A DNA stretch of 64,000 bases from Maricaulis alexandrii (GTDB lineage: Bacteria > Pseudomonadota > Alphaproteobacteria > Caulobacterales > Maricaulaceae), in NCBI RefSeq assembly GCF_005871165.1, contig NZ_SWKP01000009.1:186001-250000 (forward strand), written 5' to 3'. Position numbers and translations under genes: made by a program. Shown here piece after piece: positions 31,597 to 39,453 of the stretch. The notes below the pieces were generated by a model that was given only the letters and a program-made list of their open reading frames with translations, was not told where the DNA came from and made no database searches. Within the stretch, counting starts at the first letter, position 1. Every line of letters begins with the position of its first letter.

Positions 31597-33279
31597 ATGT
31601 TTGTACGGGTCGTGTCATTTGTCATAGCCATTCTTTTCGGAGGAATGGCCGCGGGTTCCAATGCCATCGCGCAAGACGCCCCCGAGGCGCGCGCGGCGGA
31701 CGAATCCCTGAACATCACCACCAATACCGAAGAGCGGGCCCTGGCCGACCTGAATGGCGCCGGTGATGCCTTCGTGCTTTCGACCTCGCAACCGCGGTCG
31801 CGCATTCATTTCACCCTGCCGCCCAATGTCCAGACGTCCGAAGCCTGGCTGCGCCTTGCGGCCCGTCCGGCCAGCGACGCAACGGCCGGCACGATCGAAG
31901 TGCGCGTCAATGGCGGCGACCCGATCGTTATCCGACCGCAAGCGCGCGCCATGGAAGCCCGCTTCGCCCTGTTCTCCGCCGACATGCGCCCCGGCAGCAA
32001 CACGCTCGAAATCGCCTATTCCACCCAGACAGCCGCCCCGGGCTGGATTGTCGACGCGCGCCGTTCCCAGCTTCGCCTGACCCTTGAGCCTGTGCGTCCG
32101 CTGGAAACGCTGGGCGAACTGGAACACGCCCTGGGTTCCGACTTCGCCGCCCCGCGCCGCATCGCCCTTGTGACGGATGCCGGACGCGAGCGTATCACGC
32201 TGGAAGCGCTGACCGCCCAGGGCCTCGCCCTGCGCGCCGGTGAAGTGCCGCTTTTCACGGGTGACGCGGACCAGGCTGACCTGGTGGTACGCATCGCCGA
32301 ATTTTCACGCCTGGATGAGACTGACCGCGCCGCGCTGCGCCGGGGCGAAAGCCAGGGTCCGGAAGTCGCCTTCCGTCATGATGGTGTGCCGCACCTGATC
32401 GTGACCGGTCGCAATCTGGACGAGGCGACGGCCGCGGCCCGCCTGATGGGGGCCCGCTCCTTCGAGGGCTATGGCCGCTCCTTCCTGGCAGCCGACGCGA
32501 TCAGTGCCCGCCGTCTGGGACGGGAACAGGTTCGCGATGCACGCGCCTTCTCCACCAATGCCGACCTGCGCACGTTTGCAGCGTCCGGCCTGCCCTTCTC
32601 CGCAGACCAGGGTGCCCGGACGGCAGTACAGTTCTCCACCCGCCATGATGCGGACCGCTACGGCGCCCTGTCCGTGCTGGCCCGGGCCGCACTGATCGGT
32701 GACCAGGCTTGGCTCTATGCCTGGTATGGCGACACCAGCGAAACGGCACCGGCCGACCATAATCTCCTGATCATCGGCCCCAACTCGACACAAGTGTCCG
32801 CGGTTGACCGCAGTGCCCCGGAAGAACTCCGCGCCGCCATGCGCGCAGCCGAGCGGTCGCGCGGCCAGCGGGGTCTCATGCGTCTGGCGGCAGCCGCCTA
32901 TGCCGATGCCGGTGACCATGCCGCCTCGGCGCCGGGCAGCCAGCCGCGCGAGACCGGCGTCGGCGTCGCCTCCCTCTTCCGTGACCGTCACAACAACCAA
33001 CGCTGGATCGGTACGCTGACCACGCCGGATGTCGCGTCCTTCGCGGATGCCGGCCGCAGCCTGGCCCGCTCGGATCTGTGGCAGGCGCTGGAAGGCCGGG
33101 CCGCTGTGTGGAGCTCCCGCGGCGTGACGCCGCTGGATTTCTCGGTCGCGGCCCCGACGCTGATGGACCGGGCCCGGGAACTGGCTGTCGACCACACGCG
33201 TGACGCCGCCTTCCTCCTGTTCGGCGCGGCCCTGTTGATGCTGCTGCGCGGCTTCGCCCGCCGCCGTGCACAAGCCTGA
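31597..33279 (+). CDS. BcsB-like protein (cellulose synthase subunit B family), orphan
   Basis: The 560-residue precursor has a signal peptide (MFVRVVSFVIAILFGGMAAG), a jelly-roll-like carbohydrate-binding region (IHFTLPPNVQTSEAWLRLAA, then VRVNGGDPIVIRP and MRPGSNTLEIAY), a flavodoxin-like part (PHLIVTGRNLDEATAAARLM) and a C-terminal membrane anchor (AFLLFGAALLMLLRGFARR). This layout is that of BcsB, which guides a nascent glycan from the BcsA synthase across the periplasm. It is shorter than BcsB (about 750-800). No BcsA or BcsC gene is near, so it may serve another polysaccharide or be a solitary relative. Start ATG 31597 follows GAGGGAG; the assignment is moderately sure. Confidence 0.65.
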   Translation: MFVRVVSFVIAILFGGMAAGSNAIAQDAPEARAADESLNITTNTEERALADLNGAGDAFVLSTSQPRSRIHFTLPPNVQTSEAWLRLAARPASDATAGTIEVRVNGGDPIVIRPQARAMEARFALFSADMRPGSNTLEIAYSTQTAAPGWIVDARRSQLRLTLEPVRPLETLGELEHALGSDFAAPRRIALVTDAGRERITLEALTAQGLALRAGEVPLFTGDADQADLVVRIAEFSRLDETDRAALRRGESQGPEVAFRHDGVPHLIVTGRNLDEATAAARLMGARSFEGYGRSFLAADAISARRLGREQVRDARAFSTNADLRTFAASGLPFSADQGARTAVQFSTRHDADRYGALSVLARAALIGDQAWLYAWYGDTSETAPADHNLLIIGPNSTQVSAVDRSAPEELRAAMRAAERSRGQRGLMRLAAAAYADAGDHAASAPGSQPRETGVGVASLFRDRHNNQRWIGTLTTPDVASFADAGRSLARSDLWQALEGRAAVWSSRGVTPLDFSVAAPTLMDRARELAVDHTRDAAFLLFGAALLMLLRGFARRRAQA

Positions 33280-33293
33280 TTTTAATCAGTCTG

Positions 33294-33309
33294 TTAGCCG
33301 GGGATTAAC
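33294..33309 (+). promoter_or_regulatory. CtrA-like site (TTAG-N7-TTAAC)
   Basis: TTAGCCGGGGATTAAC carries a perfect TTAAC half and a TTAG half with 7-base spacing, eight of nine matches to the CtrA consensus. It lies 66 bases before the exported protein gene at 33375. Confidence 0.4.
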
Positions 33310-33374
33310 CCTCCTTCTTCACGCGACATAAAAGCCGGATGTGTAGGGTTTCGACCATGGGATCGGGACCGCAC

Positions 33375-34271
33375 ATGCCTTTCAAGACCGGACATATTCT
33401 CAAAGCGAGCCTTCTGGCGTTGACCCTGACCGGGGCGGCGCAGGCCAGCAATGCCGACGAAATCTTCGGCGAGCGGGCCCTGGCTCTGGCGATTGATGAC
33501 CGGTGCGAGCTCTTTACGGACCGGGAGCGCAATGCGCTGGACGCGGCCCGCCTGCAAGCACGCGGCATTCTGCTGCGCCAGGGTATCTCGGTTCACGCTC
33601 TGGATGACTATTCCCGCGAGCTGGATGCCCAGGCCAGCCAGACCGCCTGTGACCTGCCGGAAGTGGCCGATTTGCGCTATCGCGTCGGCGAGGCCTTCCT
33701 GGCCTGGCAGAATATCCGCGACATGGCCTTTCCCGGCGGCCATTACGACTGGCACGCCACACGCTCGATCATGCCCGGAGAGCCGCATTGGGCCATCCAC
33801 CAGACCGTGGGTGACATGACCGTCGGCCTGAGCCGTGACACTGACAATTACCGGTTCTCCGCCGCCCTGCCCGCCATTCCCGGCGCCGCCAGCGCGGTTC
33901 TGGTCCTGCGCGACACCGACCGTGAACCGGACCTCTACGATCCGACGCTGAACGGCCATTTCGCTGCGCCGTCCGGTGCGGAGTGGGCCGACTGGACACC
34001 GCCGCGTTTCGCACGCTCGGTGGTCTGGGCGGCCGGCATGGGAAGCCGCAAGGACCGCAGTGGCCTGGCGCATTCGGAAGACGCTCTGGTCTTCCACTTC
34101 TCCAACCGCGCCAGCGATGAGTTGTCCGCCTTGGACCCGCGCGAAGCCGCGATCATCGAAGTCCTGGGACGCAATGGTGACGTGCTGGCACATTTCTATT
34201 TTGAAGTCGGTGATTTTGCCGCGGCCCGGGCCTTCATTGAAGGCGGGGCTCCGCTGATGCCGCGCAGCTGA
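33375..34271 (+). CDS. Hypothetical exported protein
   Basis: The 298-residue precursor begins MPFKTGHILKASLLALTLTG with a signal peptide (cleavage after AQA). Upstream in-frame ATG codons at 33339 and 33357 would place charged residues before the signal and are rejected. The mature protein is mainly soluble with helices near the N-terminus and a beta-rich second half (DNYRFSAALPAIPGAASAVL; then HFAAPSGAEWADWTPPRFAR). It has two Cys residues. No family is recognised. It ends at TGATCA, where its TGA abuts the stop of the convergent histidine kinase. Confidence 0.6.
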   Translation: MPFKTGHILKASLLALTLTGAAQASNADEIFGERALALAIDDRCELFTDRERNALDAARLQARGILLRQGISVHALDDYSRELDAQASQTACDLPEVADLRYRVGEAFLAWQNIRDMAFPGGHYDWHATRSIMPGEPHWAIHQTVGDMTVGLSRDTDNYRFSAALPAIPGAASAVLVLRDTDREPDLYDPTLNGHFAAPSGAEWADWTPPRFARSVVWAAGMGSRKDRSGLAHSEDALVFHFSNRASDELSALDPREAAIIEVLGRNGDVLAHFYFEVGDFAAARAFIEGGAPLMPRS

Positions 34272-36032
34272 TCAGGCCGCCCCGGACTGGGCCTTGCTGA
34301 TATTCTCGGACGCGGCCTGGGCGCGCTCGATCTGTCCACGCACATCGAGTTCAGCCGACACGGTCTCGCCACCCGCCAGGGGTTCGACCTGGGTCTCGCC
34401 CTTGTCGAGAATGGGCAGGGAGACGGTCACGGTGGTGCCGACACCCTTGCTGGACGCGATATTCATCTGACCGCCATGCAGCTCGGCCAGCGCCCGGACC
34501 AGGGACAGGCCCAAGCCGGTGCCGCGCTTCTCGATATCACGCGCATTGGAGGCCTGGCTGTAGGGCTGGCCGAGACGGCGGGCATCTTCCGGGTCGATCC
34601 CGACACCGCTATCGCCAACGGCTAGGACCAGCTGACCACCGGACGGACGCGCCATCACGACGATTGCCCCGCCCTTCGGCGTGAACTTCACGGCATTGGA
34701 CAGCAGGTTGAGCAGGATCTGGCGCAGCGCCTTGCGATCCCCTTTCACCGGAACCGGCGTGTCATTGCGCTTCACCGACAGGGTGATGCCAGACTCTTCA
34801 GCCTGCAGGCGCATCATCTTCACGGCCAGGCCGACAGCTTCGTCGATATCAAAGCGCTCGAGCACGAGCTCGTAACGGTCGGCCTCGATCTTGGACATGT
34901 CGAGCACGTCGCCGATCAGCTCCATCAAGTGCTGGCCGCTCTCATGAATGAGATCGGCATATTCCGCGTAGCGCGCCGGCAGCGGGCCGAACAGGCGGGC
35001 CTTCATCACGTCGGAGAAACCGACGATCGCGTTGAGCGGCGTGCGGAGCTCATGGCTAACGGAGGCCAGGAATTGAGACTTGGCCCGGGATTCCTCTTCC
35101 GCCAGTTCACGGGCAGCTTCAGCTTCGCGAACCCGGTTTTCCAGGGCCGGGCCGGCATCATGGGAGAGAATGGCGACGGAACCGCCATGCATCGGGCGAG
35201 CGTTGAGACGGACATCTTCCTCCCGGCCCCGATCCCCCCGCAGGGTCAAGCCCTGGCTTAAGGGACGGATGGCAGCGCGACGGGCTGCGGAAGCCAGGTC
35301 GGCCCGGTCATCATCGCCAAAGCCGAGATCGGCCACAGGCAGACCGGTCAGATCGCGCGGCAGGCCCGGCGACAGCTCGCGCAGGCCTTGGGACGCCGCC
35401 AGCATATTGCCGTCCTGGTCACAGGCCAGAAGCGCCACCGGGGCCGCATCGAAAGCCCGCACGCGAATACGACCGCGCTCGGCTTCCTCACGCACCCTGT
35501 CTCCTTCACGCATGGCCCGCAGCGCCCCGAGGCCAAAACCGGCCGCCATCATCAGGGCACACCCGGTCACGAAGGGCAGATAAATCTCGACCGCCATCGG
35601 TGCCGGCTGGATGAAACCGCCCGCCTGCAGGATGGCTATGGTCACAGCGGCAAAGCCCGACAGGGCCGCACCCTTGACGACACCATCGCGTTCACCACCG
35701 GCGGCAGCCACGGCGGGCGCCAGCAGGAAGGCGAGAACGCCGATACCGGTGATGCCTCCGCCCAGAATGGCCACCACGGACGCAAAACCGGTCCAGACAA
35801 TCGCCAGCGCAAATCGTTCGAACGGACGGTCCATGCGCGGCATGAGCACAAAGCCGATCAGGGCCGGCGCCGCGACGGCCAGGAGACCGAGCACACGCAT
35901 CCAGTCCGGCCCGTTAAGGAACGGCCAGATCTGCGGCGCAGCCGCGCCCAGCGTGCCCAACCAGACGAGGTTGACCAGGACGCCACCGCGACGGGCAATC
36001 ATGCCTGTTATGTCTCGCTTTTTCTGGCTCAT
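34272..36032 (-). CDS. Membrane sensor histidine kinase, DivJ/PleC-like
   Basis: The 586-residue protein has about six membrane helices (residues 15-175), a PAS-like region (VRAFDAAPVALLACDQDGNM), a HisKA dimerisation domain with FLASVSHELRTPLNAIVGFS (phospho-acceptor His327) and a HATPase domain with N-box NLLSNAVKFTP, G1 VGDSGVGIDP and G2 RGTGLGLSLV. The stretch FGPLPARYAEYADLIHESGQ and LDMSKIEADRYEL closely recalls DivJ/PleC kinases that control asymmetric division by acting on DivK. No response regulator gene is adjacent. Identity with DivJ is an inference from topology and these motifs. Confidence 0.85.
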   Translation of the reverse strand: MSQKKRDITGMIARRGGVLVNLVWLGTLGAAAPQIWPFLNGPDWMRVLGLLAVAAPALIGFVLMPRMDRPFERFALAIVWTGFASVVAILGGGITGIGVLAFLLAPAVAAAGGERDGVVKGAALSGFAAVTIAILQAGGFIQPAPMAVEIYLPFVTGCALMMAAGFGLGALRAMREGDRVREEAERGRIRVRAFDAAPVALLACDQDGNMLAASQGLRELSPGLPRDLTGLPVADLGFGDDDRADLASAARRAAIRPLSQGLTLRGDRGREEDVRLNARPMHGGSVAILSHDAGPALENRVREAEAARELAEEESRAKSQFLASVSHELRTPLNAIVGFSDVMKARLFGPLPARYAEYADLIHESGQHLMELIGDVLDMSKIEADRYELVLERFDIDEAVGLAVKMMRLQAEESGITLSVKRNDTPVPVKGDRKALRQILLNLLSNAVKFTPKGGAIVVMARPSGGQLVLAVGDSGVGIDPEDARRLGQPYSQASNARDIEKRGTGLGLSLVRALAELHGGQMNIASSKGVGTTVTVSLPILDKGETQVEPLAGGETVSAELDVRGQIERAQAASENISKAQSGAA

Positions 36033-36084
36033 GATCGTGCGTTGCGACTCGCTTTGTTTGCTTACCGGAATCTTGGCCTACGGC

Positions 36085-36100
36085 GTTAACAAATCCTGAA
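36085..36100 (-). promoter_or_regulatory. CtrA-like site (TTCA-N7-TTAAC on the minus strand)
   Basis: The minus strand reads TTCAGGATTTGTTAAC, eight of nine matches to TTAA-N7-TTAAC, 53 bases upstream of the histidine kinase start. Confidence 0.33.
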
Positions 36101-36222
36101 TCTTAAACTTTGTTCATTTACCGATGGTTCCGAGAAAGCCTGCGAATAAATGATAGCATTTCAGTACTTGGAGCTGTTCGCTCGACAAGGCAATATGGTG
36201 GCCTTGGGGTAAGGAGTATCCG

Positions 36223-37251
36223 ATGTTCACGAGTTGGCTTGCCGCGCTTTTGCTGACAACGGCGCAGGTTCAGGATCCTGTCGCAACGGACAACGGGGCG
36301 GACCCCGCTCCCGAGGTCGCGTCCGACGCGACCCCGCAACTCCAGCTTCCCGCCGCTCCGGCCGAAGAGCCGGACGTGGTGCTGACCTCGGCACGGGATT
36401 ATGCCGCTTTCCACCACACCGTCTCCGGTCTTCAGGAAGCGCCGATCGGTTCGGCCGAGGATCTTGACTACGCGATGGACCAGCTGACCCGCTTCTACGG
36501 CGAGGAACGTCTGGTCCGGGCCTGGATCGCCTATGCGGCCATCGTCGCGGCCCGCCATCCGGAATACATCGACGAGGTCCGCGAGCTGGCGGACTATTAC
36601 GGCCCCGAAGCGGCGATCTCCGGCCTGATGAACGATCCCGCCTTCGCCACCAGCTTTGGTTCGGCCGGCGAGGCCCAGGATTCCGTGGTCAGCGCCATCG
36701 ACCAAGACAATGCCGAGATTGTCGGGCTGTCCGAACGCTATCGCGCGGCCGCTTACGACCTTCAGTCCGAACGCTGGGCCAATCGTGTCTATCGCGACCG
36801 TCAGGAACGCCTGGCGACCTTGAGCGATATCGACAACAGCCCGATCGAGCTTCCGGAAGATGTCCGCCTCTCCCTCGATTATGGCGTGGCGTCCGGCTTG
36901 CCGGCCTCGGCCCTGTTCGAACCGCCCAGTGCCGGGCTTACGGATGAGGCGATCGGCCCTGAACTGACCCTGACCGTCGGCCAGACCACCCGGAACCCGG
37001 ATCGCGAACGCGTCGGCCGCATTCTCTCGATTGCAGCCCTGCAGTCCCTGGACGGCATGACGGATACGGATGCGGCCATCGATTATCTCCTCGCCGACCC
37101 GGTCGTGGAAAGATGCCTGGCCTGGGTGCGTCTGGACCTGTCACAATGCGTCGCGGCCGGTCACTTCAAGTATGAAGACAGTTTCTGCATCGCCGAGCAC
37201 GCCCTCCTGGACGTCTCGCGTTGTCTGGCGACCGAAACCGGCGGGGACTGA
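36223..37251 (+). CDS. Hypothetical exported protein
   Basis: The 342-residue protein begins MFTSWLAALLLTTAQVQDPV, a short signal peptide, followed by a Pro/Ala/Asp-rich segment (residues 20-50). The rest is largely helical (ADDL-type helices such as YAMDQLTRFYGEERLVRAWI and ARHPEYIDEVRELADYY). Four Cys near the C-terminus (CLAWVRLDLSQCVAAGHF; then FCIAEHALLDVSRCLATE) may form disulphides in the periplasm. No family is recognised. AAGGAG lies 8 bases upstream of the ATG. A short GTCCCG-CTC-CGGGAC hairpin at 37288-37302 follows downstream. Confidence 0.62.
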   Translation: MFTSWLAALLLTTAQVQDPVATDNGADPAPEVASDATPQLQLPAAPAEEPDVVLTSARDYAAFHHTVSGLQEAPIGSAEDLDYAMDQLTRFYGEERLVRAWIAYAAIVAARHPEYIDEVRELADYYGPEAAISGLMNDPAFATSFGSAGEAQDSVVSAIDQDNAEIVGLSERYRAAAYDLQSERWANRVYRDRQERLATLSDIDNSPIELPEDVRLSLDYGVASGLPASALFEPPSAGLTDEAIGPELTLTVGQTTRNPDRERVGRILSIAALQSLDGMTDTDAAIDYLLADPVVERCLAWVRLDLSQCVAAGHFKYEDSFCIAEHALLDVSRCLATETGGD

Positions 37252-37304
37252 CACCACCTTACGGTCGGTGAAGTCTTAACAAGACGTGTCCCGCTCCGGG
37301 ACTC

Positions 37305-37395
37305 CGTAAAATTGCGCGCAAATTTTACGAAAACATCCTGCTCCAATTTTGCACGCTGTTCGCCGTAAAACCCGGTTTAGCGTGCAATTGCACGC
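37305..37395. promoter_or_regulatory. Two palindromes, candidate operators upstream of the DUF5330 gene
   Basis: CGTAAAATT at 37305-37313 is complementary to AATTTTACG at 37321-37329 around a GCGCGCA centre. GCGTGCAATTGCACGC at 37380-37395 is a perfect 16-base palindrome. A further half-site TTGCACGC lies at 37349-37356. The cluster of related AT-rich and GCGTGCAA elements is 80-170 bases ahead of the DUF5330 gene and looks like a site for one or more dimeric regulators, not yet identified. Confidence 0.45.
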
Positions 37396-37472
37396 AATTT
37401 CGCCTAGCCTCTATCCTGCAATGAAGGGCCTTGAAGGGTCTTCTGCGCCAATAAGAAGAGGAGGCACACAGC

Positions 37473-37745
37473 ATGATGTTTCTCATCCGCGCCGCGTTTT
37501 GGCTCGCAGTGGTGAGTGTGTTCGTACCGAGCGATTTCGCCGGTGACGCCTTCAGCATGCCCGTCTCTCTCTCCGAAACCCGGATCGATGCCGAAAAGCC
37601 CGTCAATGAATGGTGCGAGAACAATTCCGCGCTCTGCGATGCCGGGCGTGAAGCCATGCGCTTCGGCGGCTTTCTGACCGAAATGGCCACCGACCGTATC
37701 GAAACCGCCCTCCTCGCCGAAGAAGCGGCCCCGGCCAAATCCTGA
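37473..37745 (+). CDS. DUF5330 family small protein
   Basis: The 90-residue protein starts MMFLIRAAFWLAVVSVFVPS, the typical N-terminal membrane anchor of DUF5330, then a short conserved part WCENNSALCDAGREAM with two Cys. It is probably anchored in the inner membrane with its tail in the periplasm. GAGGAGG lies about 9 bases upstream of the first ATG. The function is not known. The two palindromes upstream suggest it is regulated. Confidence 0.75.
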   Translation: MMFLIRAAFWLAVVSVFVPSDFAGDAFSMPVSLSETRIDAEKPVNEWCENNSALCDAGREAMRFGGFLTEMATDRIETALLAEEAAPAKS

Positions 37746-37823
37746 TCTGTCATCAGCGCCCGGAGACCGAACGTCAGTCCCGGGCTTGCACTGTCGGGGT
37801 GCGCGCTCTACCTCGGCGCTGAC

Positions 37824-38240
37824 ATGACTGACACAAGCATCCAGACAGAGATCGACGAGATCGTCGAAGAGTTCGACTTCCTGGGCGACTGGGAAGAGCG
37901 CTACAAGTATCTCATCGACATGGGCAAGGCCCTGCCCGGTCTGCCAGACACCGACAAGACCGACCTCAACAAGGTCAAAGGCTGCGTCAGCCAGGTCTGG
38001 CTCGTCACCGGCCACGAGGGCGACCGCCTAACCTTCCAGGCAGACAGCGACGCCCACATCGTCCGCGGCCTCGCCGCCCTTCTGCTTCGCATCTATTCAG
38101 GCCGCACGCCGGACGAGATCCTGTCCGTCGATGCCCGCGAAGTGCTGAAACAGATCGGCTTGTCCGAGCATCTCTCCCCGCAACGCTCCAACGGGCTTGC
38201 CTCCATGATCGGCCGGATCCGGGGTGCCGCCGGCGCCTAG
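37824..38240 (+). CDS. sufE: SufE family cysteine desulfurase partner
   Basis: The 138-residue protein has the SufE fold with the sulfur-accepting Cys54 in VKGCVSQVW, preceded by the EIVEEFDFLGDWEERYKYLIDMG helix pattern (split at residues 11-33) typical of SufE/CsdE. SufE accepts persulfide sulfur from the SufS desulfurase and passes it to Fe-S assembly. It is a lone gene here; other suf genes are not in the window. Its TAG stop overlaps the convergent DUF6456 gene in the palindrome CTAG. Confidence 0.93.
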   Translation: MTDTSIQTEIDEIVEEFDFLGDWEERYKYLIDMGKALPGLPDTDKTDLNKVKGCVSQVWLVTGHEGDRLTFQADSDAHIVRGLAALLLRIYSGRTPDEILSVDAREVLKQIGLSEHLSPQRSNGLASMIGRIRGAAGA

Positions 38241-38938
38241 TCCGGCGCATAGCCGTAAATCTGTGCCAGTCGCGCAAAGGCCAGTTCCACACCCGTGCGC
38301 CCGGACCGACGCGCCCAGCCAAAGCGCCTTTCCATGGCCGCAAGGCTTTCCTCCCGGATCAGGGCCGCCTCGATAATCCGGGCGAATTGAGGACCCAGCG
38401 CGTCCAGCGCATTGAAAACCCTGTCCTTGGCGGCCAGGGCCGAGACCGCCGCCCCGTCAGGTCCCCGAAAGGCGGCCTCGCCCCGCCGTGGCGCTGTGGG
38501 CGACCAGTTGCGGGTGACCGACTGATGCAAGCTCGAGCGGGTATAGTCCGATAGGAATTGCTCGACCGCCGCACAGGCCGATGGCGACAGAACCGCGCGC
38601 CATTTGGCGATAGCGCCCTCATCAGGATTGATCGTCACGCGCCGTTCGCGGCCGTCCTGGTCCATGACGAAGCCCTGCCGAAGCGCGCCCCGGCCAGCGG
38701 CCTCGTGGGTAGCGCCGGCACCGACGACCTCGTGCCCGGATGCTGACAAGCGGTATTGTCCCTCAGCCGTCTCGACCCAGCCGGCCTGCAGGGCGGCCTC
38801 GACTTGCCGGGCTGTCACACGGACCAGTGGCCGACGGCGCCGGTCGGCGCCCGGGAACACGCCCAGTCCGCCGCCCTGCAGGGGTCTGAGAACACGGCCC
38901 GGCCGGGCCAGGGCGCGAACCCAGCGGGGAGCGCTCAT
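38237..38938 (-). CDS. DUF6456 domain protein
   Basis: The 233-residue protein ends with the DUF6456-like pattern: ERRVTINPDEGAIAKWRAVL in the centre and LAAMERRFGWARRSGRTGVE followed by LAFARLAQIYG at the end. The first ~60 residues include a winged-helix-like part (VRVTARQVEAALQAGWVETA). It may therefore be a DNA-binding regulator. It is translationally coupled (ATGA) to the DnaA-domain-like gene upstream. The gene is convergent with sufE. Confidence 0.75.
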   Translation of the reverse strand: MSAPRWVRALARPGRVLRPLQGGGLGVFPGADRRRRPLVRVTARQVEAALQAGWVETAEGQYRLSASGHEVVGAGATHEAAGRGALRQGFVMDQDGRERRVTINPDEGAIAKWRAVLSPSACAAVEQFLSDYTRSSLHQSVTRNWSPTAPRRGEAAFRGPDGAAVSALAAKDRVFNALDALGPQFARIIEAALIREESLAAMERRFGWARRSGRTGVELAFARLAQIYGYAPD

Positions 38939-39297
38939 GCCGCCTGGCCCGGTGTGTCCGCATCGGCAATGCGGGGCGTGCCGCGCAGGCTCTCCTCCAG
39001 CGCGTCCAGATACTCATCGAAGGCGGCATCGTCGCGACGATCCTCAATGCAGTGGCAGGCATGGGCGGCCGTCGAACGGTCCCGGCCAAACGCCTGTGCC
39101 ACGCGGGACAGGGACAGTTCGAAGGCAACATGAGTGAGATACATCGCCACCTGCCGCGCCAGGGAGGCCTGCCGGGACCGGCGGGTAGGGGCTTCGATTT
39201 CCGCCGGTGGCACGCCGAAGGCATAAGCCGCCGCCCCCTGGGCCAGTCGGGCGCGCGCCAGATCATCGTGAAGCCGGTTCAATCGCATGGATGGCAT
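38935..39297 (-). CDS. Small protein resembling DnaA domain IV only
   Basis: The 120-residue protein resembles the C-terminal DNA-binding domain of DnaA: RQASLARQVAMYLTHVAFEL, then LSRVAQAFGRDRSTAAHACH, comparable with the DnaA signature (ARQIAMYLAR... FGRDHSTVLHA). It lacks the AAA+ ATPase and other DnaA domains, so it cannot open origins itself; it may bind DnaA boxes or act as a transcription factor. It is coupled to DUF6456. The ATG at 39297 is preferred to the TTG at 39300; GGGAG lies 7 bases upstream. Confidence 0.75.
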   Translation of the reverse strand: MPSMRLNRLHDDLARARLAQGAAAYAFGVPPAEIEAPTRRSRQASLARQVAMYLTHVAFELSLSRVAQAFGRDRSTAAHACHCIEDRRDDAAFDEYLDALEESLRGTPRIADADTPGQAA

Positions 39298-39390
39298 CAA
39301 AATCTCCCACTCTTACGCAGTCCCCCTGACCGCGGTCTCATCGATGCTAGGAGCCCGATCCATACCCGGGGATATTTTTCCTAGTATACA

Positions 39391-39432
39391 CGCAAAGAAA
39401 AAGGGCACCACCTTTGCGTGTGGCGCCCTTTT
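39391..39432 (-). terminator. Intrinsic terminator of the Mrp-type operon
   Basis: On the minus strand AAAGGGCGCCA pairs with TGGTGCCCTTT with one mismatch, followed by TTCTTT. It lies just past the last gene of the antiporter operon. Confidence 0.7.
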
Positions 39433-39453
39433 GAATTCGCAAGCCCTTGAGAC

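Noticed and set aside
36118-36705. A 195-codon minus-strand frame opposite the exported protein gene
   Set aside because: The plus-strand gene has a ribosome-binding site and signal peptide, and the minus frame has antisense composition.
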